Origin: Struthio camelus
Taxonomy: Eukaryota; Chordata; Aves; Struthioniformes; Struthionidae
NCBI RefSeq assembly: GCF_040807025.1
Contig: NC_090954.1
Location: 19,782,501 to 19,846,500 of the forward strand
Length of the DNA stretch: 64,000 bases
Direction: 5' to 3'
Part shown: one piece after another, positions 47,701 through 60,165 of the stretch
Layout: the number at the start of each line of letters is the position of its first letter
Numbering within the stretch: the stretch's first letter is position 1
The notes under the pieces: model-generated
What the model saw: only the letters and a program-made list of their open reading frames with translations
What the model was told of the DNA's origin: nothing
Databases searched by the model: none
Translations under genes and position numbers: made by a program

Positions 47701-50700
47701 ACTGCACATTCACCTTAGGACAATGAGGTATTAGGACATAGTCTATAGCTATCAAGAAAAATTTACTTACTCCTGGAATTAAAATGATTGGTTATCGTAA
47801 CAGCAAAGCTCTGTTTTTCAAAGACACAGTAATATAAAAAGTGCGCACAGACACGCATGGGTGAAGTTGGCTGAACACAAAATACAAAACCCTCAAAAAC
47901 AAAGTTTGGAAATTTCTCTTAAAATACTACACCGTGACTTTACCTTTCTGCTGTAACACTTACGTCATTTCTGAAGGCACTTTGAGTTTGATTAAATAAT
48001 GTGAATATTTAGTGAGCGTTCAGATTCAGAAAGGCAGTTTGGTCTGATCAAAACGGTGGTCTTTCCTACGTGCTGTGAGTTTGATCTCACATGATGTCGA
48101 GCTGGTCTGCCTTTGTCCAGCAGAGCCCTAAAGTACATACTTGAATGTACTCAGCTGGGTGAGACCCGCACTGCATCTAGACATTTCCAGCTGAGCTATC
48201 ATCTAGATCCTCTTCGCATTTAATGGAGAAACAGGTAAGTCTAGTGTGGAATTCACCTTAGTGTATGGTAGGCAGTGCTAAACAAATTTCTCGTACGTGA
48301 ACAACTATAAAGTAGATTTGTAAATGAGAACTTTACGTCCCTCAAGCTAAGCATGTGTTTCCATGGCACAGGGAAGCCAGTGCACGCAGCCATGCACGGC
48401 TGAGCCCTGCCTGTGGACAGGCACATAAGCAGGATTCTGGACTTGGGAGTATCTTGGTGAGGCCAGTATTTCAGTAGGGTACCTGTGTTAGTACAGAAAC
48501 AAAAGCTTCCCAAAATTAAGCCAGAGTACTAACCAGTCAACATTTGCCTATTTAAAAAGTTTGCTCACCCTATCTCTATATAGGAATAATTTAAATAACT
48601 AATGTGAGTCAACATACACATGTTGGCTTCTTCTTGCATATTAAGCTTAAACTACAGCGGATAGTACCATTAAAAGCAGTGCAGTTGCACCGAACTTTAA
48701 TGTTTCAACGTGTGTTTTAACATCAGATCCTACATGATAAGTTCATAGGCAATGCTGATTTGAATAAGAGATTCTGGAAACGGTAGACAGGTTGTGACTA
48801 TCCAGTTCTCATGAAAGAATAAGAATTTAAAGGTTTAAGAATCTTAATAAGTTTGACAATCTTATTTTTGAAGAGTACCAGGACTGTTTAATAAGGAAGT
48901 CATAAACGGGAAAATAGACACTCTTCTCGATAATTTGTTTGTGATTAATTTTGATCAGTATGCATTTGATACTTTCTGTACGGAAATCAGCTATTGAAAC
49001 ATGTATTAGAAACATTGTTTGGGAACCTGGAACAGGCTGCTATAATTTCAGATGCTGGCACATAAATGCTGTATCTACATATTGATTCAAACCCTGCAAG
49101 TAAAAATATTTTTACTAGTTACCAGAAGTTTCCATTTCCAAAAAATAGTCATATAAGTCTAATAAGTAATAAGTCTAATGGCCTAGAAAATGTATTCATT
49201 TTTTAAATCTGGCAAGGAAATAAAAAGAGAAGGAAAACATACTTTTGAATGAAAAACATTTCTTGCTGAGGACAAAGTTGTGATAACAGCAGATAATGTT
49301 ATTTTCTTCTCTGCTGCTACGGAACATGTCTTCTACTGTTAATATTAAGTTTGTTCATACATATTTATAGAGGGTTATGTATTTAAATCATGTAAGAATA
49401 CATCAGGAGATGTTTATTTTCTTAATGTCTTCAAAGCCCTGGATTGGCTCCCTCTACCGGTTTACATCAGCTTTTTCTTTGGGATAAAGTGGGAGAGGAT
49501 AATTCAGAGAGGAAATAGGTAAGTGGAGAAGAACAAGGGTAAGAGGGTGATAGGAAACAAGTAAGTAGAAAGCTAATAACTGTAATAAACATACTGTATA
49601 GAAGTAACTGGATTTCAAGTACTTTTATTAGCTCATGTCTCATACTCATGCCTCAGATGAAATTGAAAGATAAGTGTAAAAACCTATTAAAAATATTGCT
49701 GTTACTCTGTTAACTTGCTGCAGTGAGTTCCACGGATTGTTGAGGAGACAAGCTTTTAGTAAGTTCAAAGCAATGATGTACACAGAAAATCAATTTTGAT
49801 GACCTAGCAGTTTCAGTATTTTAGATTTTAAGCTAACCCAAATGTAACAGAATTTAAGAAGAACTGTCTTCTATAATCATGTTATTCTACGACTGACTAC
49901 TACAGAATTTCTCGCGCTTTCCTCCAAAGGTCTAGCCTAGTACTCGCTGCTAGACTGGTGAGTCGAGTCTGTAATGACAGTTCTTGGGACGCAAACTAGA
50001 CCTTTAATTTCAGTTTAGGTTTCATGACTGTTCGCATGGAGAAAGGACAGGCAGGCCCTTTGGAATATATAGGAATAATGTATCTTTAAATCGTCTGCTC
50101 ACCCTTTAATGGGACACGTGCTCTGAGCTTTAAAAGCCACAGCTGTCTGCGTTGTTAGACTGTTTACGTTCCTACACAGCACTGGGAATCATGGGGCTCT
50201 TGATACTGTTCTTGAAGTGAGATGGCAAAAGGCAAACTGTTTTTGTCATATAAAATAGGAATTTATGTTATAAGCGCTAGTATTTTGTGTTGTTTGGGGT
50301 TTTTTTGCTCACTCTCTTCTAAAGAAGTACTCTCTGTCGGTTCTTTGCAGCTCCTGTGATTTCTATGCCACCGCAGGACGCCCAGAATTTCACCGGCAAT
50401 GATATCATTTTTGGCTGTGAGGTGTCAGCCTATCCTATGCCACACCTTGAATGGAAAAAAAAGGGGAATAAAATGTTTCTGCCAGGAGATGACGCCCATA
50501 TCTCAGTACAGGTAGAACATGGGTTCTCAATAGGTCTTATGTTTGGGGATAAGGAATAGGGGGATTAACAAATTAATTTATCCTGTATTTGGTACGCAGA
50601 CTAGGTTATCTGAAGGTAAGTAACGGGATACGATACTGTTGCAATAAACAGATTCCCAGTCAGGGCCCTGTGATTATGTAAAGAATTCTGATTTCAGCCA

Positions 50701-53423
50701 GTGCAGTGAGCATTGCTTTGGCAGTCCAAGAAGAAGAAACCACAGAGAGGGTACAAACCAAAGAAAAGATGGAAGCTTCTGCTTATGTATGGCTCTGGAA
50801 GAATGAGTCAGTACAGAAATGGAAATGTTTAGCCTACTACCTAAAAGAAAGTTCATGCTGGGAAAGATGATTGTGGGCAACTTCTTTTTTTTTCTACTTT
50901 TGATGCAGGTGCATAATTCTCGCAGACGTCCCCAGAAAACCAGAGCAGTTGTTCATCATCTGCTTTGTGAGATGCTGGTTCTGGAGACCTGCCATTTGGG
51001 TTGTGTTCAGCCCCTGAGCGTTCAAAAGGAAAGCAAAGAAACTTTATAATTGTATGGAGGACACTGTTTTAATCTGAGAGAAAAGAGCAGAATAGCATTA
51101 GTAGGGACTTCAAGCAAACTGAGAAATAACCGTGAAGTCTGGGCTAAAATTAAAGTAACTCAAACCATAAATTCTTTTTAATGGAAGTAACATTCCTGGA
51201 AAAAAGAGTTAACAAAGCCAGAGGTACAGGTAAACTGCAGTAAACCTGCAGCTAGCACCAGAATGCCTTCCCCAATGGACAAAGCAGAAGATAAAGAAAG
51301 ACTGTGCAGGGACATGCATGTCACTTTTAGCTTCCTGGATACACAGCCCAAAAGTGAGAAGATGCAACAGACATGGGACACAACCTGAACAGAGGTCAAC
51401 AGAAAAAACTAATTAAAGAGTCTCCTGGAGTACTAAGAGTATAAGTTACTTAGAAATGTAGCATGAGGCAGCATGAACACAATTAGAATTAGCAGACTTA
51501 AAGTTGCTCAGAAACAATGGTATAAGGAGCCACTTCCATCAACTCAGAGGCTAGACTGAACATTGTTAACGTCTAATATAGCGAGCATGAGAACGCGGCT
51601 GTTAACATTTGTTAATTGTTATATGTGACTAGTTTGAAAAGAAAGCTCATCCCTTTAAGAGGCTTTAGTGTGATTCAGTTGAAGCTGGATGTCGCAAAGA
51701 TTGAGAGCTTGTATTACGTCATCCCAATACATTAAAAACTGGATGCTAAGTGTTAACTTGGTCAAGCCCCTTGGCCCTGAACAACCCACCCAGATTCATA
51801 TACTGTTCCCACTCTGAAGAAATTCATGAGATTGAGAAAAGTGCCTTTGAAGCAGCAGAGAAGTGGAGCCCAGGTGAGACAGGAGGAGTGCTGGGAAGCA
51901 GAAGCATCAAGAGGCTCAAGAATTAGAGCACCGGGGTAGTGAAGTTTAAAAAGCTGCACAGGGGAAGCATGAACTTAGGGCCACAGAGACAAGAGGGGCA
52001 GAATCAAATAGTTTGAGAATCAAAGCATGATAGCAGTACAGGGCAAGCAAAAGCAAACGTTGGAACGTTTAATTCAGACACAATTATTTTGAAAAATATC
52101 ATAGTGTCTTACAGTTACTCAATCTCAACTCATTTCTTTGTCTTCTCAAAGGCAAGAGGTGGGCCTCAGAAGTATGGTGTGACTGGCTGGCTGCAGATTC
52201 AAGGCCTCAAAAAATCAGATGAGGGTGTCTACATCTGCCATACCAAAAATAAGTACGGTGCAACATATGCCTCTGCAAGATTGAAAGTCATTGATGGTAC
52301 TTTTGTTTGTTATTTGGATGCAAAGAATATAAAAATGCATAAGTAAGGCAAGCAGCCAGCAAAGGGCATGGGTTTGTCGTAAATGGGTATGAGAGGGATA
52401 TGAGAAATGACCCAGAAGATTTCCATGTTTAGACTTTCTTTGTGTGTTTTTCTTACTTTATCCCTTCAAAAAGGTACAGTTCTAGGTATTTTTAGTCAGA
52501 GGTGCATATGAATTCTGGAAAAAAAAATACTGACATGTTAATTTTATAGTATTTTGCTACAAATTATACCATCTTCCAGTACAACAGAAAGATGTAGCTT
52601 ATAGCCACAGAGCTGAGACAAGTAGTACTCCCCTATTCTTGTCCTACACAAGCCCTTTGATGTTAGCAGGGGCTCTGCACCCAGAACAACAGCTGTTGGA
52701 GCCAAGGCAGTATTTGAACCATGGCGCTTCTGCTCATCTGTTTACTTTTCAAAAGTTAGAAAGGAAACAGTTGTTGCTTTTAACAATAGTGTTTGGAAAG
52801 ATAAATGAAATAGCTTTGCTGTTGTTTTGCATTGGAGCCAGTCCTGCAGGATAACGTCCTTCTGTCTCCATCCTTCTGACTTTTGCTGGCAAATGCAGGA
52901 TAAAGACACATTGTCTGTATCTGCCTCCTGATGTAGGGCTTTTCTACTCATCAGCAAGCTTGCTTCTGCAAGCGGTTTTCAAAGCATTATTGCCTTTGGC
53001 TGTATCTTTAGGTGCAGAGAATTTTCATAGTTTACTAGTATTTGGAATTAAATGTGTTTTCAACATGTTAACTGTGAGTGATACAGAAATTTGGGGCTCA
53101 TCTGTCATGAGCTTTAGTGGTATGAGCTCGAGCCATTGGATAGATCCACTTTTTTTTTTTTTAAATATGACGTCTCTGACTAACAAGGATTGAGGAACGT
53201 TGGCTTTCCTGTACAAATCCAAAATCTTACCTTCCTCTTCGTTCCTCTTTACAGCTAATTTAATCTGGAATCAATTATGTCTTGGTGTGCAGGTTCACCT
53301 TCCACATTTGCATTTACTGCTGGCAGTAGAAGTGCAAGCTACAACACTGATTATGACGCCTATTATGACCATTCTGAAGAGGAAGATGAGGAAGAATATG
53401 AATCTGGGGACTATGAAAATTGA
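44304..53423 (+). CDS. KAZALD-family secreted IGFBP-Kazal-Ig protein (four coding exons)
   Basis: This is a secreted protein of the IGFBP-related KAZALD/IGFBP7 family, in which KAZALD1 is linked to bone and matrix growth regulation. Coding exons are 44304-44760, 50351-50511, 52152-52296 and 53293-53423, giving 894 nt and 297 residues (human KAZALD1 is about 304). All introns are GT-AG and phases join. Residues 1-19 are a signal peptide. An IGFBP N-terminal domain (about 34-112) carries the motif CGCCPEC at 61-67. A Kazal/follistatin-like domain (about 110-150) has CVC, VCGPEGKTY and the last Cys at 150. An I-set Ig domain (about 153-254) has C175, W187 and DEGVYIC (229-235). The tail (255-297) is acidic and tyrosine-rich. 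HFYGQCG, ECRLD, EVPEPQC and GGPQ-VTGWLQIQ match KAZALD1 better than IGFBP7. The locus beside RANBP17 rather than TLX1 suggests a KAZALD1 paralogue (KAZALD2/3 type); no symbol is assigned. Confidence 0.92.
44761..50350 (+). other. KAZALD-like intron 1
   Basis: A 5.6-kb AT-rich intron. A block near 46.98-47.16 kb (TTCTATAAATATAACC, GGATTAATTGTATAC, repeated AATAAATAA) is AT-rich and non-repetitive and could be regulatory. GGAACAGGCTGC near 49029 is a very short CR1-like match. No exon is recognised. Confidence 0.75.
50351..50511 (+). CDS. KAZALD-like exon 2 (coding): first half of Ig domain
   Basis: The exon encodes APVISMPPQDAQNFTGNDII through PGDDAHISVQ, with the first Ig cysteine C175, W187 and sequon N165-F-T. 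The acceptor is TTCTTTGCAG and the donor is GTAGAA, after CAG. Confidence 0.94.
50512..52151 (+). other. KAZALD-like intron 2
   Basis: A 1.6-kb intron with no other feature recognised. Confidence 0.85.
52152..52296 (+). CDS. KAZALD-like exon 3 (coding): second half of Ig domain
   Basis: The exon encodes ARGGPQKYGVTGWLQIQ, then D-E-G-V-Y-I-C with the second Ig cysteine C235, and ends LKVID. The acceptor is TTCTCAAAG and the donor is GTACTT. Confidence 0.94.
52297..53292 (+). other. KAZALD-like intron 3
   Basis: A 1.0-kb intron with a poly-T run near 53150-53162. Nothing else is recognised. Confidence 0.85.
53293..53423 (+). CDS. KAZALD-like exon 4 (coding): acidic tyrosine-rich tail
   Basis: The acceptor at 53291-53292 joins in phase and encodes GSPSTFAFTAGSRSASYN, then a tail with Y271, Y275, Y278, Y279, Y290 and Y295 among Asp/Glu, ending GDYEN and TGA. 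The family's C-terminus is also acidic with tyrosines, which supports the call despite low complexity. Confidence 0.85.
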
Positions 53424-53637
53424 AATGGCTGATAATAATTTTTATATATCTGTTGTCCAGTACCTTTCACATTCAGTTATATTTACTAGTATAACCTGTG
53501 CTGTAAATGGCTGCTCTGGTAACACTGTTATTCACCTGTGAACTCCACCTTCCTCAAGGAATTCAACTTGGGCTGAAGTATATCATGCTACTTACCACAA
53601 ATAAGAACAGATATAAGTTCATACATTTAGACTGTTA

Positions 53638-53643
53638 AATAAA
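53638..53643 (+). terminator. Candidate polyadenylation signal AATAAA of the KAZALD-like gene
   Basis: AATAAA lies 215 bp past the stop codon in AT-rich DNA. It would give a short 3' UTR. The downstream element is weak, so a longer 3' UTR is possible. Confidence 0.45.
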
Positions 53644-56600
53644 ATTCCTGAACATGTACCTGCCTATTAATTATCCTGAAAGGATCAACGTTTTATATTA
53701 ATTTTTTTAATGGTAAATTATTGTATAATTTCTTTAAAATATTCTAATTTGTTTACCAAAAAATGTCCATAGTTAAACCAAAATTTACCTTGCATCAATT
53801 TCTTGTTTCCTGTAATGTACTAAGAAATATCAAGAGATTGTTCACATAGCAACAAGCATAAGTAAGAAGGCTGCAAACAGTCTTTAATCTCCTTAGTTCA
53901 TGTTTTCTTTTACATTCCAGGAAGATTTTTCTTTTCTTGAAATTTTCCATCAAGGGTGAATTATCTGCAATTTGATGTTTTATTTAAATAGATACATGAA
54001 GCAATCACCGTCTTAAGCAAGTTAGCGTTGTTTTGCCAGCAACACTCAGAAAAACACGGGAAGCATTTCTTGTGCATCCACACTGACGAGCACATCACGA
54101 GTTCTTTCTATACCATTTTCCAAGCTGGTCCTAGCAGCGTCTACTCCTTCCCGTTAGCCTAGACAATGGTTCAAGATTTGGGATCGTTACTTATGCCTTC
54201 ATCAGCATTATGTTTGGTGGGAATTACTGCAGTTTAAGGAAGATGGCTGTTCCATAGCTCTGCACATGCCCTTCAAACACATGGAGAGCTTCATAACGGA
54301 TCCAGTGTTTGCCCCTTCTGGACTGTCCAACAGTATCTGTCCCACCTACACTATTTCCAACCTGCATGCATTCAGGGTTCCCACATCCAACCGTGTTTCT
54401 GGAAATGCCAGACAGAAAAGCAGGCATTATTTTCTTTCCTAAAACCACACCATAAACGTATTTTTCAAATTGTGTCAATCACTTCCAGATCAGCATGAAC
54501 CAGAAAGCAAATCAAATGCAACTCAAAAACACAAGACTTTGGAATGTAAAATGACCAGCCTGGAAAACTTCTCCAATTGCTTTTTCTAACCTATTACATG
54601 AGGTCAGGCTCTGCATTAGTGGGTGCTGGAACTTTCTCCAAGCTTCAGACACCAGACTAAAAACCACTTTTGGGAGGCCTTTTCACCCATTAGTTCCTAT
54701 CGGCTGAGTAGGACGAAAATCAGTAAATTACTCAAATGTTTCACTTATGACTAAGGAAGCAAAAGTTCAGCCACCTGAGTTTAAAGCCTCATTATCTGCA
54801 ATCTTCTTTATCCAATGCACAAAACCATATAGTGACTACTATACACACTGAGATAACTCAAAGTTGAATGAATCATACGAGGGAAGTTTTAAGGGCAATC
54901 TTATTGTATGCATATATACACTTTGTAGGTTTTTTGAATGTATATACAGCACATCACGAACTCCTCTTTTAATGTATATACAGCACAACACAAACGTGTT
55001 GTTTTGTGCTTCTTTTGCCGTTAGACAGATATTTTTTCATTCAGCTTGAATTACATTAATAGATTGGCTATAGATTGTGTTTGCCCTGAGGTATTATTGA
55101 TCTTTGTCCAGGTAGCAAACAAGCAAAGGATAATTTGTTTTGTTTTAGACTTCCTGGAATATTGTCAACTTACGAGTAGAAATCATGCCATTCTGTCATT
55201 GAAAAGATCATTTCAATTAGGAATATCAAATGATTTCAGATATAACTACTGGTTTTGTTGTTACGGGCTCTTCCTGGTCTTGTTAGTGATATGTCTTAAG
55301 AGTTTTTTTGCTTATTAACTGCATATTAATTTGAATAGAAAATTGTCCAGTAGAAATAACTAATTAAAAAAATGGGTATTTTGTAATGGAATTATTTAAT
55401 CTGCAGATACCCATTGAAGATCAGTTGTGACCTACATTACAAATGAATGAATTTAGATTACTAAACCAGCCACTAAATTGTGGCATAGACTAAAATATGG
55501 CAGAGAAAATAATATTAAAAACATTAGCCATAGAAATGAGCTGTAATTCTTCATGGTCTGCTATTGTTGCTAATGTAAAATGAGAAATAGAAAAAAAAAG
55601 CAATAGTTGAAGGAGAAAACATGTAGCAGAACCATATGAAATACTGGACTGAGGCTGTTTGACCTGATGGACTATGTCGATTTAAAAAAGCAAGCCGTTC
55701 TAAAACAAAGGGCTTTAAATTAAATGCATTGTATTTGTGTATGTGTGTATTTTTAATATATTTAATCATTCATTTTGCTGTCAATTATTGTAATTCCTCT
55801 TCCTTTCAGTAAGAAAACTGCATGATTGGAAAAATCCCAAAGTAATGGAGAAAAAAAGAAGGAACATTGCTACCATAATCCTTTCCTAACTCTTCTTCGA
55901 GGGGACAGAAAAGAGTTGGTTTTGTTTATATGCTTTAATCAAGTCACTGAAAATTAAATACAAAGAGGGAGAAGATTCAATCCTCTCTAAGGAGCATTGC
56001 AATGAATGGATCTAATTGTGAATGCAATGCCTGTAGCAACAGATCTATTCACATAATCCAAAGTAACAGCAAATTCAGGAAGTTGCTGTTATTCCACCTA
56101 GCAGAAAATGAGAGACAGCCTTGAGCTGGAAACAGAATAGTAATACTGCAGGGAGGTCTCAGTACTGTTTCTTGTGAGGCAGATTTACAACCTTTCTTTA
56201 ATTCAGCTTCCATGGAGCGCAGCAAGAATTCTGGTGTTATCTTCCATGCAAGCAAGTTTGAATTTTATGGCACGACCTCCTCCCTGGCAATGCCTGTCAC
56301 ACAAGCATCTTGTCTGTGTTATTTCCACCTCCCCACGCAAAGATGAGGGAATTATATAAAATGTTTCTGAATAAATTACACCCTTTAACACAGGTTTGTC
56401 CTTTGGGCTAGGACTCTGACATACTCGGAGCTAGTTTTACAATTTAACATTCTTATTTGCTATGTTAAATCTCAGGAGTTTGTTAGGTATTAGTCTGGGA
56501 ATCCATTAATTCTTTAGCTAGACCAATTTTTTTTTTTTCCTCAGAATAATCAGGCTACAGTTGACAGAAATTGGATACAGAAATGCAATTGCCCGTGTCT

Positions 56601-59600
56601 GAGAAAGATTAAATTGATGAATAAAAAAAAGGAACAAACAGTTATATGGCCACACTGTGCAGCTGAGTACCCAGTGAAGTAAGTGCTCCTTGCCTACCTC
56701 CTGTTACAAGCACTGAGATCGTAACTTCTGCATGTGCTCATCTGTCAACACAGAAAGACCAAGACCAAGGCCAGAAGGGAACGGGTGTTTCTGCATAAAA
56801 AGAAACACAAGCTCGCAGTTGGCTCAGTATCGCAGAAGCCACAAACTCTCTCTCTCACACTTAGCTACCTATGCTGTCCCTACATTATGCTAAGCTTTTA
56901 ACTTCTTGACCTTGTTTCTGCATGTCTTTGCACAGCTTAGCTGCATAGCCTAGGCAATGGTCCCTCACTGAGAGCAAAATTCATAAGAGTTATTGCTGAA
57001 GCTGAAACCCTGCTCACAGGGTCAAGGTCTTTAAAGGACATGCAAGACCTTTTCAACCTGCATTGGCAAGCAGGTTCTGACTCTTTGGCTAGTTTATGAC
57101 TATACTGCATCGGAAATTATCCCACAGTATCTGTATTATAATATATACTTAACTTTTCTCAGCCCCGAGTCACTGTTTCGTTCCACATTTCCCTGGTCTT
57201 GGGAATTCCTGTTTTGATCTGGCCCCTCTGGTCTCCTTTTACAATGTTTTGTTCTCCTTCCTCTGTGTGTATCTCCAGCCCTTTTTTTTTTGGTACCTTT
57301 TGGCACATTTTGTGACATTGCCTTTCTTATAGGCTATGACTATACATAAATGACTCTGTTTCTACACAGAGTAAGGGATGTAAAATGGTGTTAAGGCATA
57401 TGCCACATCTGAGGCACAGTAATTAGGGGACTGAGTAATCTGAGACAGCTTTTGAAGAGCGATCCACCTGATTTTCAGAAGTACTGGCCATCAGATTCAG
57501 TTGCGAGGGCAAGAGAACCAGAAACCGTTCAAAACCACTTTCCACTTTGCTGTCACTTCTCCAATACTTAACGAAGGAATTTTGTACAAAAGCATAGGAT
57601 TCAGCTATGATATTTCATGTTACAAGAAATTATTCCTGCCCCATTTAGAGTGTCGTAACTGCTTCTTGACCTCATTGAGAGAAGGTGAATCCAACTAGGA
57701 ATATCTCAGATTCATTTCTTCATTCTTATTATAAAGAGGCTTTCATTTCCAGAGGATTTCTATCAGGTTGGCCCTCTCATTTGCGACTATTAGGCTTTGT
57801 ATGAATTTTTTTTTTTTTAATGCGGAAGATGGAGCAGCAGGGAAACACAAATAATTCTACACAACCTGTAAGGTCCCATATCAGCTGCCAACCAGAATAA
57901 AAATGTCAGGGAACATTGATCACCGTAGAGTTCAGAGAAGGGATGATCAAGGCAAAAATGCGTCTTAATATATTAGAACATCAAACAGCAAAGTGCCCAA
58001 TAAGAATTTCAAGCTTTTTCTTCTAGCATTCATAAAAGCTGTCAGTCGGCGAGAGCAATAGTCCTTAGACTTCCTGTGGCTGGGCTTCGCTGTCGCTAAA
58101 TTCTTGGTATCTTCTTCGCCAGTCTGTGCTGTTATCACTTCAGTCATTGTGCATTGAACATTTGCTGCTGCCTCCCTACCACCACATCATCTGTTCATGG
58201 CATCACTTCACCTGCTGTTATTCATCCTCCTCGCTCCCCATGCTACGGACTCCAGCAGCATCTGTATGAAAGCTAAACTAATACTAGCTGAATTTTACCC
58301 TGGGCTCTGTTTGGCTTCATGTTGCAAACTACCACCACTCCCCTTTATTGGGACAGGGAATGCAGAAATGCTTCTCTTGGTTTGGCCTGTCCTACGTTTC
58401 TTCGTTAGTGACAAACGCTCGTTGCTCCTCCATCGCATACGACACGGTGTCGGTACGTACATTCTGATCACGTAGGCTGTGACAGCCTGCATAACCCAGG
58501 CCACAAAAACTTCACCAGCTTCTGCTCCGAGATAGCAGCTCACGCACCTCCAGCATCACCTTTTAGGAAACTCATCTCTGTTTAGCGACTGGCAATACAC
58601 CAGCTTTTGGTGCGAGTCATTCCAGTGGACAACTGCCAGAACTACTTACTTCCGTTCTGAATTTGCCTAGTTTATAATAATTAGATGCAATTATGCATTT
58701 TTCTCCTAAGTTAAGAAGGTAGCTGCATCCAAACACCTTTTTTCCCCCCTAGATCCTTGTACATGTTGTTCAAGGCACTTCCTATCCATATCTTTGGTAA
58801 TCTAAATATTGATTCCTTCAACCTTTCATTACATGGAGTGTTTTCCTAATTGACTTTGAATTATTCCTTCAAAAATACAATGTCTTGGATCAGGATCTGC
58901 CTTTGCAATGCTTGAATTTAAGACGCGAAATATCTGTGTTAGTTTTACAGACTGTTTGTTGATGATGACGTACTGGAAGACTCCACCTCTTATCTGACGG
59001 GATTCATCTCATCTAATTTGAGACTGAGATAACTGTAGTCTGTAAACTTAATTGCTTCCCACCTTTTATACACCCTGGAGAAAGACAGGCAGGTGTAGAG
59101 AGAACCTCACCACTCCCCCCCCACCCCCGGCAAGATAACCCAGTAAACCGTCCCTTGAGACGTAGCTGTAACCATCCGAGTCCCTTCTCTTTTGCCTTCT
59201 GGATTTAAGGAGCTTTCCTGGGTTTTTCTGTTCTCCCCAGCGCCCTCGCTCTTTCACCTCTCCACACGCGTTCTCCCCTCCCGACCGTCCCAGTCCTTTC
59301 CAAAGCGGAGTGGACTTCCCTGCTGCCGGCACGGTCTGAAAACTGCCTGGGCACCACTCGCTCTGGGCTGCCTTTCGTTGGAAGTCCAGAAAAAGCAGTA
59401 GCGACTGGCTTGGCCCGTGTTTACAGACTTAAGTTGGCTCATAAATAGAGGAAATTAATGCTATGTCGAGTTGCATTCATGTATCTCGTGAACTGCAGGC
59501 GTTATAATGATTTTTGCCATCTCCCAAGCACGGTGAGCTGAAGCTCTGAGACATCGAGCACTGAAGCGCCCACGCTCCCTACAGAAGGCTCTTCATTTGC

Positions 59601-59780
59601 CATCGTTGTGTTACTAAGTGCTTACTAAATGGTCTGATAATAAATTCTTTGGAAGAGGTGTCTTATTCTTCATTTTGAAAAGCAAGGAATTGAGGTTTTT
59701 AGCAACACTTCAGTGCGACAACCCCTGAAAACTACGGCCTTCCCCGTCAGCCTGGAAAACCCGGTTCCCTGTCTTGCCGC
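53644..59780. other. Intergenic DNA between KAZALD-like gene and RANBP17
   Basis: Mostly AT-rich, with no recognisable exon on either strand. It contains a spaced 17-bp direct repeat at 54937 and 54971, poly-T runs near 56528, 57280 and 57808, and a C run near 59116-59127. GC content climbs from about 59.1 kb towards the RANBP17 island. Confidence 0.6.
54937..54987. repeat. 17-bp direct repeat with 34-bp period
   Basis: AATGTATATACAGCACA occurs at 54937-54953 and 54971-54987. The tails (TCAC, ACAC) also resemble each other, which suggests a local duplication. Confidence 0.85.
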
Positions 59781-59990
59781 CGGCCCTGGGAGGCGAAGGA
59801 CAGGACAGACGGCGAGCAGCTAGCACCCACAGCAACGCGCCACCCCGCCGCACGGACAAAATGGCGCTTCCCCAGCCCGGCGGCGCCCCGGCCCCGGCCC
59901 CGCCCACCTAGGCCGGTCCCCACCGCCCCAGCGCGGCCCGCCCCCTCCCCCCGCCTTTGTGCTCGGCCCCTCCCAGCCGCCGCGCGCGCT

Positions 59991-60034
59991 CCCCAACGGC
60001 CGCCCGGCCCCGCCCCAACGGCCGCCCGGCCCCG
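59991..60034. repeat. 22-bp perfect tandem duplication in RANBP17 promoter
   Basis: CCCCAACGGCCGCCCGGCCC plus CG occurs twice in tandem. Each copy carries one GC-rich box, so copy number could change promoter strength. Confidence 0.9.
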
Positions 60035-60081
60035 CCCCGCCCCAGCGCGGCCCGGCTCCGCCCCGCCCCGCGCAGCCGGCC

Positions 60082-60109
60082 GGCTCGGCTCGGCTCGGCG
60101 CGGCTCGGC
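60082..60109. repeat. GGCTC pentamer run
   Basis: Repeated GGCTC units with one GGCGC variant lie just upstream of the RANBP17 start, probably in its 5' UTR. Confidence 0.85.
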
Positions 60110-60165
60110 ACTGCCCCCTAGCCCCGGCCAGCCCCGCGGCCCCTCCCCGCGCCCCGCTCGGGAAG

